The notes below the pieces were generated by a model. It was not told where the DNA came from. It saw nothing but the letters and a program-made list of their open reading frames with translations, and did no database searches. Of a stretch of DNA of 64,000 bases, positions 25,932 through 38,270 are shown in pieces. Origin of the DNA: Echiichthys vipera (lineage: Eukaryota > Chordata > Actinopteri > Perciformes > Trachinidae); the NCBI GenBank assembly GCA_963691815.1, contig OY829659.1, positions 13,464,184-13,528,183 on the forward strand, written 5' to 3'. The stretch's first letter is position 1. Each line of letters opens with the position of its first letter. The position numbers were made by a program, and so were the translations under genes.

Positions 25932-26475
25932 TTAAGTAGAGTGGAGAAGAGTTAAGTGAAATAGACAGTGGTGTGGAGTGGAGTAGAGTAAAGTAGAGTG
26001 GAGTAAAGTATAGGAGAGGAGAGAGGAGTTAAGTGTAGTGGAGTAGAGTAAAGTATTACATTATGAAGAAAAGTAGTGTACAATAGAGTATAATTAAGTG
26101 GAGTAAAGTAGTGTATGGCAAAGAAGAGTACAGTCAAATAGAGTTTAATAAAGTGGAGGAGTGGTGTACATTGGAATAGAGGTAATCACAGTGGTGTAGA
26201 GTAGAGCGGAATAAAGTGGAATAAAGTGGAATAAAAGTGGAATAAAAATGGGGTAGAGTAAAGTGGAGTAAAGTTGATTACAGTGGAGTAGAGTAGAATA
26301 AAGTGGACTGGAGTAGAGCGGATTAGAGTGGAGTCAAGTGGAGTAGAGTTAACTACAGTAGAGTACAGTGGAGCAAATTGGAGTAGTGTTAATAACACTG
26401 GAGTGAAGTAAAGATGAGTAGAGTTAGTTACTGTGGAGTAAAGTAAAATGAAGTAGAGTGGAATTAAACGGGGTA
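25932..26475 (+). repeat. degenerate pentanucleotide array (AGTRR)n
   Basis: About 540 bp built from five-base units such as AGTGG, AGTAG, AGTAA and AGTGT, with occasional insertions. The complement therefore reads as repeated CTCCACTTTACTC. Spurious minus-strand ORFs rich in STPLYSTPLHST arise from it. Confidence 0.9.
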
Positions 26476-27180
26476 GAGTTGTGTCTAGATGCAATGCACC
26501 CCCAACAACTGGTTGATATTCTGTAAAAGTAATTGAAAATGTTTTTAAATGTTTGAGCATTTTCAACAGACTATCCTTAGAGTATCTGCACCAGGCAACG
26601 GGACAATGGTTCTGACAACTAAAAACTTGGTTAAGGAAAGATCATCATGTGTGATGTGATATAAATATAAACAGCGTGATTGGCAACATAACCGCAGCTG
26701 TGAATCAAGTTAGCTCGGTCGTTATTTTTTGTACGCAAGTTTAGCATATTCATATATAAAATATCGAGGGCTATTTAAAAAATGGGAATAATATGGTTCA
26801 TATTACTCAATATTTGCGACACTTAAGATCCACACATCAGCTTCTTTCTGTCTCAGCAGGGTCAAATTTGACTGAAAAGAGATGAATATATAGTTTCCAA
26901 AATTTTAAAAATGATTGCATCTAATGAAATTTACCTTTTCAATTCATAATTGTTATGAATGTAATAATGGAAACACCTGCCAATGAATGCAGTTATAAAA
27001 TTCAATTAAACATGTTATTAAAAACATGTAGACTTGATAATCACGTCAAACTGCATCTTAACCGCGTATAGTCTTGTATTGATATAGCCTTTCTACAACA
27101 CAACTAGGCTTGATACAGTTTGAAATACATTTGCTGCTAAATATTTTATAGTTAATGTGTATGTTTTTTTGTTGACTGAG

Positions 27181-27389
27181 CTGTATTTCCATTGAGTGTC
27201 GCTGATTCCCGAGTCAGAAAAACTTTGCAGGAGTTCTACGCACGGATGATAGTTGGCGTAGGAATACGCACGGTTCTCCGCAAATAACTTTTCTACAAAT
27301 ACCAACATTTGTCGACGCACATTTTACTGCACATTTCTGCCTGTCTACGCACGGTTTTTGTGTGCGGCAAGCTTTATAAATGAGGCCCC
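27181..27389 (-). repeat. dispersed repeat ending TATAAATGAGGCCCC
   Basis: Repeated motifs CTACGCACGG and the terminal TTTATAAATGAGGCCCCA match, from memory, a common vertebrate/fish DNA-transposon-derived repeat whose end is GGGGCCTCATTTATAA. The opposite terminus is not visible. Confidence 0.5.
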
Positions 27390-28499
27390 AGGTCTTTCCC
27401 AATATTGCTTTTGCAGCTACGTTCCTTGTTCACTTTAAAAGGTACAAAGTATCAAAAGACATTTTTATGCAAGGGTCAGCAGCCAAAGTTGGAGGCCATA
27501 AACTTTGCTTGAAACGAGGACATAAATCAGTATGTTGAAACTACTGCAGTTATTTTTTTTAGCTGTTTTTGATTAGATTCACAACAAAACTGCAATTAAT
27601 GGTGTTTACATAAAATGCTGTCGCTGCCTTGCCCGAGGTGTTTTCACAGATCTCCGTCTGGCTTACAACACAAACATTCATTCAGGCTTTAGTTTGCTGT
27701 TAATATATCCTTACACTATTTCAACAAAGGCTTTGAAATATCCCTTGCTCATGTGTGGGGATTACAAACAGGCGGCGGACAAACAAATCGTAGGTTACAG
27801 TGACTCTTTGCTTCTGAGAAACAATTTTTTTCGTTTTGCAAACACAGTGTTTGTGTCACTGCCAAAATATTCCCACAATTGACGTTGCAGAGAGTTCCTG
27901 CTGCATATGGCCTAGTTAGAGGCATACAGCTTTGAATTTAGGTCCCTCTGATATAGGGTTAATGTAACTTTTCTAAAGTTTTCAGGCAGGGAGGTAATTG
28001 GAAAGAATTGAAATTTTAATGTCTGACACGTTCAAAGTTGTAATATTACTTTTTAATCGATTTCATTAATGAATATTTTAATGAATGTATAATTGTGGAG
28101 GAATCATTTTCATAGATTTCAGCACCTAAATAACAACTACTGTACCTAACACACACATCATTAAGGTTTCACAAAAACAGTGCAGTATTCATGAATGTAA
28201 AGGCAGCACACAGTCTTCCGGGGTTCAGTGACTGGGTTTATCATAGTGACCCCAACTTCCATGAAAACCCCAATGTAAATATGAAAACCCCAAAGAATCT
28301 ATATTTCAGTTTTTGTTTTTATTATTTTTTCTCTTCACCTCCCCTGCATGTGTGGTCCTTTTCCATTTTAAACTTATTTGATTACAGACACTTTATTGAT
28401 GTCACACGGCAAATAAAATATGACTCAACATTCAACTTCCTTTATATGCTCTCTCCCTCCTGAAGCTCAAGCAAGAAGTTGCATAATTAGCCATATTTT

Positions 28500-28612
28500 G
28501 TGTTTCAAACTTGAGAATATCTTTATTTTATCCAAATTTTAACTACATGAAATTCAATTGAGATAAAAATCTATTTTCAAATGGTCACTTGGCCAAGAAG
28601 GCAGCAAATGTG
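28500..28612 (+). repeat. diverged relative of the 11.2/13.9-kb repeat
   Basis: The core TTCAATTGAGATAAAAATC followed by GGCCAAGAAGGCAGCAAA matches the family core of the copies at 11.2 and 13.9 kb but with many differences. Confidence 0.55.
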
Positions 28613-28834
28613 TTCTTCTATTAGTTATTGTTCAAAACTGGTTAGACAGATGAGAGAAGCAGGTCATTCCAAGACCAAGGGCCATAAAAAAATAGATTCC
28701 CTTTTCCAGTCTCAGACTGTACAGGTGGCACTTTTAAGCCTAGCCAATTATTGTACCTAAGATAGTTTTTACAAGTCCTAACTATGTAAGTACTAACTAA
28801 CATATGTACCTGGGTAGCAATACATAGAACTTTT

Positions 28835-29042
28835 CTAGGCTCTTTACAACACAAGCCGGCATTCAGGCATCTACATACATTCATACACAGGTGGCATATC
28901 AATCAAGGTACCACCTGCTCATCATTCACACTCGCACTCACATGAGCAATTCAGGGTTCAGCATTTGCTTCACTTTGACATGCAGACTGCAGGGGGCAGA
29001 GATCAAATCACTATCCTTCTAATTAGTAGTTGACTCTGGGCA
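28835..29042 (+). repeat. old dispersed repeat with CTTTACA...GCAGACTGCAGGG body
   Basis: Order of blocks CTCTTTACAACACAAGCC, CATTCATACACAGGTGGCA, AAGGTACCACCTGCTCATCA, GGGTTCAGCATTTGC, CATGCAGACTGCAGGGGGC and GATCAAATCACTATCCTTCT matches the layout of a very common teleost interspersed repeat, which often carries a tRNA-like box B in reverse orientation near its right end. Decayed and non-functional. Confidence 0.6.
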
Positions 29043-29125
29043 AGATTCTTTAAACCTCACATACGTGTGACTATAGTGTTGAAAAAAAGCATTTTTCTGT
29101 TTTTTATGCGCAGGTGCCCCATTCA

Positions 29126-29230
29126 ATTACAGCCCAGTTTGCGATGACCATGCTGCAGCACTCACGCTCAATACTGGGCCAATTATTTTTTGAAGTTGTT
29201 GCCATCCATCAATTTCACAGAAATACATGG
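29126..29230 (+). repeat. dispersed repeat, copy 1
   Basis: ATTACAGCCCAGTTTGCGAT, then GGGCCAATT and GTTGTTGCCATC..CA, TTTCACAGAAATA. The same blocks recur at 31769-31866. Confidence 0.6.
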
Positions 29231-30620
29231 GAAAATAGGATCCGGTTTGGAAATCAGAAAGTACAGACTTGCAGATCCAAAGCTGATTTTACTTACTTGT
29301 CTTTTTCCACTCAATTAGCCTAGGACTGCAGTCTTGTTTGCATAATTCATCATGGAAAGTGGGAAACTCAAACACTAAATGTAATTCTTAATGCAAGTCT
29401 GTCAGTACCATAATGCCACAGTTTAATTTAAATGCAATTGTACCTTATTGGGGAAATGTTCTTTTTTGAATTTTCACCATAAAATATTCTAGTACTCTTT
29501 CCATTCCTTCTATGTCATGTATCTCTCCTTCCACATCTCCCCTTCAGACCTTTACTGAATGCCTCTCATCTCCTCCTCTGTCCATTCTCACACGGATGCA
29601 TACATAGCAGGTGGTCATGATAAACTGATTTATATCCAGTACACGTGTAGCAGGATTTTCTCATTAATGGCGTTCTGATTCCTATGTGGGTTGGGTGTTT
29701 GATGTTGGTAGTCAACACAGGACTTGTTCTCTTTACATATGACCCACTACAGAATGTCACAAAACCTCATTTATTTAGAGCAAGGCTGTTTGTGTTATGT
29801 GTGCTCATGTGTGGCATACAGTAAGCGTTTGATTTACTGCTCGCACGTAGTGTATGTGATTTATCACGTGGCAGTTAGAATTGCACAACTGGTTCAAATG
29901 TTGAACGATAATCAAAAGGTGCAGGTTCAATGAGGCATTGGAGAATACAGAAAGTCGGTTTGATTAAATGGCAAAGCTCTTGCGTTGTTCTAGAAAAGTC
30001 GTCCCCACAACCTCAGACCAGGCTATTATTTTTGAGGTAGACAATGCCTGTCTTTTCCATGTGGGTTTGTTTAATACCCTAATAGGGGAGGACACAATCA
30101 ATGCAGTTTGAGCTAATAATTGGATTTTTTCTTTTTTTCCACCCAAGGCAGGAGGGAAACATAGCTTAATTTACCTTTATTTGCATTGTGATTGGACTCC
30201 TTGTCTGATAACCTATGACTCTGATATCTGGAGAGGTCGATAAGGGTAATTACCATGAACCTCCCAAGGCATTAGTTCAAGCATGACTGATCTCTTAAAG
30301 CACTAATTTGTGCATGTGCGCGTGTGTTTGTGTGTGCATGCATATGATGGATGGATCACAATCACATCCTCAATCAGATTACTCCAAAGAATTAGAACAA
30401 ATTCATGTAAAATGCTGAGGGAAACAAACACCGACAAGTGATTAGCACCACCACAAATTTGGGTTACAATTGGATAGGGCAATATGACAATAAAGAGAAG
30501 AATAGAGCAATAGTTTTTGACACAGACACAGAGGGTTCTTTCTCCTTTCTCCTTTGTTGAATGTATGCCCTTTCCCTGCTTAATGGTTACACAAATGTGT
30601 GGTTTCACTTTGTAAGCTGC

Positions 30621-30674
30621 CAGTCTTCCTACACAGTATCACAACTACAGTCTTCCTACGCAGTATCACAACTA
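30621..30674 (+). repeat. 27-bp tandem duplication
   Basis: Two adjacent copies of CAGTCTTCCTAC-C-AGTATC...ACAACTA differing at one position. Short local duplication. Confidence 0.9.
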
Positions 30675-31768
30675 GTGACATTTCCATTCTTTGACAGAAG
30701 AAGGCTAACACTTAAGTAGGGTTGCAATATTCAAGTGAATGGAGCAACACCAAGTGCAAAACAGAGGGAGTCTGCAATATTTACTGATTCTACTTCTATG
30801 AAAATCCGTACTTCATTAAAGTACAAAGAAGAATGGCTGGACACATGAACTGAAAAAAAAAAAAGTTGTATACGGTTGTCTCAAATAATTAGATATCTTA
30901 TAGTACATGATTGCAGCTGAGTGTGGAGTGGATTTATTAATCAACCCAATGGCAGCAGTGCCGGTGATGGGGAGTAGTGTCATTTTATGTGGTACTTGTT
31001 ATCTAGGAGATAAATTTAGGTCTTGGCAGCATCCACACAACAACAAAATGCATCCTTGTTGAACCCGCACAGGTAAAAAAATCTTATTCAGATCAGTGTA
31101 TCATATTTGCAAGCTATGTGTGCAGAGGCACCACTAATGGGCGAAACACTGACAGGCTCAGATTGTTATTGTAAGTGTCTGACTGTAGGATAGAAACATG
31201 GTGACGTCTCGTTCAGAAATATCTTGAAATCTCACAGGATGCTGCTGGAAGACACTGCAGTGGAACTTCACAGGAAGAGTTTGTTGTGAAGCATTTCTTT
31301 GTGTTTTGTGAATTATTTTTAATCAAAACAATGGTAAGTTTTTGCGCATTTCACACTTCGCAGCTTTCATAGGCTAACGTCCCCTTTGGAGGCAGACAGG
31401 CAGAAGTTGTGGCTAGTAGTTTCCTTCAAATGGATCCTGATAACTCCTCACTCAGACCATCAGGTCTGCTGTTTGACTGGGACACTACTGCCAGCCAAAG
31501 AGAAGAAGACATCCTACCAGAGAACATTTTCATTAAGAAACATACTGTTCAAAGAGTGGAGAGCTGCAAGCTAATGCTGTTAGCTTAAGTTACTGTGTTG
31601 ACCTGCATTAGTACCCACATACAAAAGCATGGCAGGCTAATGGCAACTTCTACATCTTTCCATAAAGTAGTTAGACACGTACAATAACAATCTTAGCAAA
31701 GTCAGTAGCATAAAGAAATACTTTTAGTGGATGTATATTGTCAGTGTGTAAGTGGCCTGTTTTATTAC

Positions 31769-31866
31769 ATTGCAGCCCAGTTTGTGGGGGCCAGTCTTGC
31801 TGGACCAATTTCAAAAAATGTTGTTGCCATCAGCCACTTACACAAAAATATCCAGGTTGAAAAATA
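31769..31866 (+). repeat. dispersed repeat, copy 2
   Basis: ATTGCAGCCCAGTTTGTGGG, then GGACCAATTTCAAAAAATG, TTGTTGCCATCAGCCA; same orientation as 29126-29230. Confidence 0.6.
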
Positions 31867-33970
31867 CCAATTCCTCTGTAAGATGTGAGTGACTGCATAT
31901 GGAAAACCAATCATTAAATATCAACTGTCCATTTCTTTGTGTGTCTGGGAATACATTTATCACCATTTGTCAGCTGTCTGTCACTTTAATATTGTATTAA
32001 ATGTACTGTAAAGCTTTTAGCCTTTGCTTTGTTAAGGGAACATTTCTGTTTCTCACATTCACGCCTATCTTCTGAGAACAGCTTGTGGCACTTTAGTGGT
32101 CTCTTGAAATTATATTTATAGAGCACATTGTGCCTCATGCAAGAACCAGATTGAGGAGATTTTGCCACATTCACCAATTTTCTCATATTTTGAATTTTGT
32201 CTTTGGTACAAACACAACTACAATTCAAGCATGGTCCAGGCCTGTTGTATAGGAGTTATGCACAATTTGTCTGCTGTTTCCAAACCCAAGTTTTTTCATT
32301 AATGGATTTTTGAAGAAATGTTGTCTCCTCCTGGTTTTTCAGGACTGCCTTTGACACCACTTGTGTGTGTGTGGAAGATGGTAGTGACACAGGGCAGATG
32401 GTCCTGGCTGTGAAGAGTTTTCTTGGTTTTCATCAACACAATTGCTTGTTGCTTTGTTTCAGTTCATTCCACATAACTTACAACTCACATTTGGACAGGC
32501 GGAACTATTTTCCAAAGAAAATAGAAGGGTAGGATCAGACGGAGATAAATATGATTTTATTTTATGCCAGCTGATAATGTGCTTCCATTTATACACCCTC
32601 CCATTGCAGTCATTGATTGCCTTGGTGTGGCAAGACGTTTTTTTTGTAGCCATTTTCATGTCAAAACATTTCTTTTGTTATTTCATTGGTATCCAACCCT
32701 GAGGTGACACAGCATTAACAGCACTAGTTATTGTCTCCCATTCCTTAGCTTCAGCAGGCCAACGGCAGGACTTCAATCTCCGAGCTCGTAAAGCTCTTTT
32801 TTTTTACTATTTGTTGCCATTTTCCTGAATGAATATTTCCGGACTTATGTGGCTGGACATGTAGCCTTATATGGTATTATTGGGGCCTCATTAAAGAAAA
32901 TTCACAATTGTCACCGTGCAATACACAGTTCTCTGAAGTTAGGAATATTTTCTTAAAACCGACCCAGGATCCAACCATACCAAAATAAAGTTGAGATAAC
33001 ATTACTGAAATGTTTTTACATGTCCTGTATATGGAGTACAATCAAAATACAAGAACGTGAAAACTCCTTTAAATAAGCAGCATACTAAAATAGCATATTA
33101 GACAGAAAGGACATTGAGGTGAAGTAGGACCTTGGCGCAACTCATAACTTATTTATTTTTAATTGGGAACAAGTCAAAATATGGCCACAAAACCTTTTTT
33201 TTGTGGTTTAAAGATCTAATATTAAAATGAGTAATTTCCATAAAGTCTACATTACACAGACTTTTATGAGGTATAATTGGGGGCTAAGTACCTGGCTTGA
33301 CAGCACTTGCCAGTATTACTCAACAACACACAATTGCTCGTTACAAAAGAGCAGACGTTGCTACAAAACAATAAACACAGGGAAACAGTCCTTTAAATGA
33401 CTTATGTGTGAGCACAAACCTATTGATTCAGCCATTTTGGTCTCATGCAACTATTTTTTAAGTGAACTGAAAGAGCATGGACACAGTATAAAAAAACAGT
33501 TTGCACTCTATTATAGTGAAAATTTCACATCATAAGTGCAGTATTACAAAATTCTCTTCATCCATACTGAGTCAAGGTTGAGGAGTACAGAGTACCAGAT
33601 GAGAGCATTAACAGGCCCTGCTGGCTTCCCCTCATGCCTCTTACTTTAAAATGGCATGCTTCTCTGCTGATTCAACAAGAGTTTAGGTACCATCGAAATA
33701 ACCAACGCAACTGGTTTCTTTACTTTTCATCTTGCATAATAGGAAGCTTGTTTTACAGTATGTGATTACTGCGGGTGGCTATAAAAGGCCAGCAAAATGT
33801 TAAAAAGGTGTAATCTAGCTGCTTGAGAGGAGTGAGCTTTCTAAAGCCTCCCAAAGGACACCATCACCATGGAAATGACCGGTCTCTGAAAATAACAGAA
33901 ATTAGCATTAATTGTAGGTGTAGAAACATACACTCCGTTATCTATTTGTCACTGTGTTTTCTCTTTACAG

Positions 33971-34021
33971 GGCTCTGCATGGATGAGTGTCGAGACAATG
34001 AAAATAACATGAATATGAATG
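33971..34021 (+). other. orphan exon-like segment, phase-compatible with 25386-25551
   Basis: A clear pyrimidine-rich acceptor (TTTTCTCTTTACAG) ends at 33970 and a GTAGAT donor follows 34021. The 51-nt interval is open in the phase left by the candidate exon at 25.4 kb and would add residues LCMDECRDNENNMNMN. The length is a multiple of three, so frame is retained. No protein family is recognised. The pairing with the 25.4-kb ORF is inference from splice phase only. Confidence 0.2.
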
Positions 34022-34430
34022 GTAGATATGTATTCTTTAAGGATAAATAAAACAAACAGTGTGCGTTACAAGAATAAATGCAACATGGAAACACAGTTAA
34101 CATAATGTCCTATTTGATTCTTGTATAGCTTGTGGTGATAGAACAACATTAAATATAGATTTAGTCCTCTCCTTTTTTAATCACGATGCATTGTATCTTT
34201 CTGGTTTATGTAATTTCTGTGGTAATTAGGGATCTTCCTTTCTTCTTTGGTTGCTGAGGAAACAATCACCAGACAGTAGCAACACTACTTACGAGTACTT
34301 ACTCCTAATGTGTATATGTCAACTTCTAGAAATACATCATAAAACACCATCAGGCCCAGGGCTGATCGGAAGGGTTATCTTGAGTTGCAGGTTTTGTGAC
34401 ACACAGCTGTCAAATCTGTAGATTTATGGG

Positions 34431-34612
34431 GGGCCAGTGGCAAAGTAGTTAGGGCAGTCACCCCATGTAAAGAGGCTGAAGGTTCTCGTGGCAGCGGCTT
34501 TGGGTTCGACTCCGACCTTGGCCCGTTTGCTCGCATGTCTCCCCCTCTCTCTCTCACCCTGTCTGTCCTATATAATAAAGGCTTGAAAAACTGCTAAAAA
34601 AATATTAAAAAA
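34431..34612 (+). mobile_element. tRNA-derived SINE with target-site duplication
   Basis: The left part has RNA polymerase III promoter boxes: an A-box-like TGGCAAAGTAGTT at about 34438-34450 and a perfect B box GGTTCGACTCC at 34503-34513. A pyrimidine-rich CTCTCTCTCTC segment and an A-rich tail follow. The 9-10 bp direct repeat TGTAGATTT flanks it (34417-34425 and 34613-34621), the expected mark of LINE-mediated insertion. The body resembles the common percomorph SINEs with a CCCC...TCTCTCTC tail. The tRNA head is degenerate, so it is not a functional tRNA gene. Confidence 0.8.
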
Positions 34613-37253
34613 TGTAGATTTTTAAGTCAGTCAGTCCTTAGAGGCACCCTCCATACTTAACAAACAACAAGAAGTATCTCGGGTAGCCAGTCACTTGCCC
34701 CTGACCATAATGTCGGTTGCATCCCTATTTGTCTCCAGGAAATTTTCCATTCGTCAATGAGCTCACATTTTCATAATATTATTAAACCTATATAAGGCCT
34801 GGTACAAAAAACATTTTACTCTGTCTGTTTAGGCCATATCTCCATGACAGCACTGAGGTGGGTGACTTTTTTTTGTACCTGGCTAGTTTTTATTTTATTG
34901 AAGGTTAAAGTTTATGAATAATTAGGGGCGGCCTCTTGACTGACAGCTAGTCAATGGCCCTCACTTCTCCTCAGAGGTATATGTCAGCCAGATGGATGTA
35001 TCTCCCTCCCCAAAAAGTCACATCAATGCCACTTTTTGGTAAGAGGAAATGAGTCAAAATCTGAAAAGATGGCGACTCCCGTAGGTAAGTCCGATTGGAT
35101 CAAGTTGAGAAAACGGATCTATATATATAAAAATGTATTTTCAGGATTACATAATGTGTAATCTTTCACCTATCCTGACATCAGCAACTTATCATAATGA
35201 TCGCCAATGAGATGAAATTAATGGTGATGGAAATGAAAAAATTGGTAATTAAGACTTGTCAGTGATTTCATTATTGCTCATATAAACTGACCTGGAACTT
35301 TCAGCAGGGTCACACCAAACTCTTGACAGTTTAATGGACTTGTCTGCGGGAAACAAGAGGAATGGGTGACGAGAGGACAAATAAAAGTAAGTGTGAAAAG
35401 ACGGCAGCTGAGTGAGGTCAGACTAAATGTCTACAAAGGCTTTTATTTCTTCAGCTTTCAAAAGGGAACACACTCTTAAGCCCCTGGAGGCTTAGCCAGT
35501 GAATGCCATAGCATTTAGATACACATATACAGTCTGTGAACAGTCTGGTCTCTAAAAGGAACTGTACAAATGTCAGTCGCATAAACAATAATGAGAAAAC
35601 AATCGGAAAGAGGAGATACACTAGAGTGGATATGATAAAAGATTGATTGCTCATTGTCGCATCATGTATCTTTCAATCTGTTCAGTTTTTTTCCCCGTTG
35701 AAAACAAATTTCTATTTCCATTTTCCTTCAAATGCATTATTCCTCTTTATCGGTCACATCAGCAAATGGTGCTATTCTTGTTTCCTCTGCGGACTGAAGG
35801 TGTTAGAGTGCTTGCTTTTCTCACTGAATCATATGGGAACTGGTCAAGTTAAATGGAATATGACAGATTAAGTGGGTCACATCATGGACATGTTTAAGAA
35901 TATCAGGGCAATCGGCCTGTGTCGACATGAGGCTACTCTTATTACAGCCAGTTGTTACTTGTCCTAAATAAACAAATGTAGATATATTAGTCAACTGTAA
36001 CCTCGAGATACTAAGGGAAGCTGAGAGAGAGATAGATGAATTAAGTTGTTTATTTTTAACCTCTTCTGGTTTAATAAAAATTACCTCATAGAAAAAAGGG
36101 GGATTTGCTGTTGCTATCTGTAGAAAATTAGATATCTCAATAAAACGCATACAATCACAAAAGTCCATTTAGAGAAATACATTTGCATTTCAGTCTTTTG
36201 TCAGATTCATGTTATACATAGATACACAGAGAGGGAGAGAGAGAGAAAGGCTCACAGCTTTGTTGGAAGCAAAAAGTCTGAAAGCATTTAAATAAAAGGA
36301 TTAAATAAAACACCACAGGGAATCTGCGCCAAAGACAACAAACTACCAAGGAAAAAAAGGCCACAGAAAAACATCATTAGGGCATGTTCAACATGAAAAT
36401 TATACAAAAAAGTTTTTTTATTTTTTATTTTATTCTCTTATGAGGCATCTAATCCCCCATAAAGTGAACACTATTGGGCTATTTAAATGCAACCTCCTTT
36501 TTTAAATTCAACACAAGAAATCAATTCAGAAATCATAGAAAAGGGGAAAACACAATTGCCTGTTTTTGCCTCCAGCCACTATAGACACATTTGAATCGCA
36601 TTGGAGTTAGGCAGCAGAGTTTGACACGTAAACGTGCTGATCCCCATAAAATAAATAAAATAAAACATAAACAGTCGCACAGTTTTCATCATAAATGTAT
36701 ATCCTTATTATGGTGTTTTTGCTTTACTGCAGCGGCAGAATCTATTTATTTCATGCTTGTGATGAATGCCATACTACAAAGTTCCACTCAAAATGTTACC
36801 AGTAGCATCACTCAAACATTGTGTGTAAATGCCAAGCTTTCTGGTGAATTGTGAAAGTATAATATTTAATTTCAGAAGCATTCAAAGTTGTTGCCTGTTA
36901 TGGATCTTCTTTTTGTGCTGTAGAATAATTAAAAGGCATTTCATTTGACGGATTCTCTAATGGCATATGGTATCAAACACTCTGCAGCTTCAAGTCTTAA
37001 TCCTCAGCTTGTTGTTGGTTTGACTCGGCATGTTCGTACACTGAAGACTTACAATGGGCAAAACTCCAGTACTGTAACTTGGAAACAGCTGTATGGATTC
37101 TTGACTCGCACATTTTTTGTAATTTTGTGTCAAGACTTTAGGCTGAACCAGTAAAGGGGACAGCATTTTTGCATTTAAAAAGTTTGAATTATGACGTTAT
37201 CCACAGTTTAATGTCCATGATTTTCAAGGTCTACTAATAAACAGAATGTTCCC

Positions 37254-37793
37254 TTAAAGTTGCTCTATTCATTTATCAAAGCTGCAGCCGGCAAGGTGAG
37301 CTCGAGTTGACAGAGTCAAATTACGAAAGTTTACTCTCACGCCCCCTACCCCATGACCAACATCCACTAGGCTTCCTCCCATAGAGTGCTCGTCAGTGCG
37401 TGTGCACCAGATTTTTGTTAACGCTCCTGTCTTGTCTCTCATCGATAAACGGCATTGAGCACACGCTACACGGTGGTACACTGGCTAACTTACTCATACA
37501 TAGCAATTGCAAACATCATTTAGCGTATGCCTAGCTTGAGGCGTGTGCATGTGATATTGTAACATGCGCGAGGGTGGAGGGGGGTTTTTGTGGTGTGTGC
37601 ACGAACTGTGTCTGACAGTCAGCTCTTACACAGCCTTGTGCTGAGTGGACAGGATGATACGGACAGGGCCAATTTTTGCACATACAGGCACATTTATTTG
37701 CCTGAAACCGGAAGATTTATGTTGTTCTATTGGAGCATAGTTTCGGTTTCAGTGAATATGATGAAAAGAAAATCTTGCAGACTTTAGCTTTAA
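37254..37793. mobile_element. TTAA-ended MITE, 540 bp
   Basis: The left end reads TTAAAGTTGC and the reverse complement of the right end reads TTAAAGCTAAAG, so short inverted termini begin with TTAA on both sides. The interior has no transposase. The right-hand sequence (AATCTTGCAGACTTTAGC) resembles ends of a repeat abundant in percomorph genomes. The family name is not assigned. Confidence 0.5.
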
Positions 37794-38021
37794 GTCACGT
37801 TTTCCCCTACTGTACACATCTGTTTCTATGATAATGAATGCATGTTTCATTTAAAAGGTCGGCAGTTTACTCCAGTGGCATCAGTGATGGGTGTGGTCAA
37901 CCAACTCTCTCGCTGACTCCTTGAATTTGTCTAACGATTTCGGCGTCTGCTCTTGCCAATAGAAGTTCCTGAATCTCGCCATCTCTCTAGTTCTCGCTAA
38001 ACATTTTCGTTGGCATGGTTG

Positions 38022-38270
38022 ATAAACTTTCTCAACTCCAAAGGGCAGTTTTTTTTTTTAAATACACTGGAGTGCGCTGCTTTGATTCCGATTTCTATAT
38101 AGTGAGCACGGATATCAACTTTCCTGTCTCCTGCACATCACACAACAAGACAAAGAGTCTACAGTCATGCCAGTAGCTATATAAGTTTGCACCCAGGCAA
38201 TATTACCCCATTCACACTGCCTTTTCGTTGCAGGGCTGATTTAAGCAACGCCATCCATGTAAAAGGCACC
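38022..38270 (+). repeat. dispersed repeat, copy 1 of a direct pair
   Basis: Starts ATAAACTTTCTCAACTCC and runs to CCATCCATGTAAAAGGCAC. The same sequence recurs at 40219-40486 in the same orientation with only scattered differences. No coding content. Sequence to about 38390 continues into a possible longer element with CATTCACAC-type ends. Confidence 0.8.

Larger units (their letters stand above)
26476..34430. other. intergenic, no named gene
   Basis: Contains repeat fragments at 27.2, 28.5, 28.8, 29.1, 30.6 and 31.8 kb and the exon-like segment at 33971-34021. The remainder is AT-rich with no protein that I recognise. Confidence 0.65.

Noticed and set aside
26186..26566. Minus-strand ORF of 126 codons rich in Ser-Thr-Pro-Leu
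   Set aside because: Direct product of the pentanucleotide array.
34431..34520. tRNA gene
   Set aside because: The A and B boxes are those of a SINE head; no complete cloverleaf or anticodon arm can be built and target-site duplications flank the longer element.
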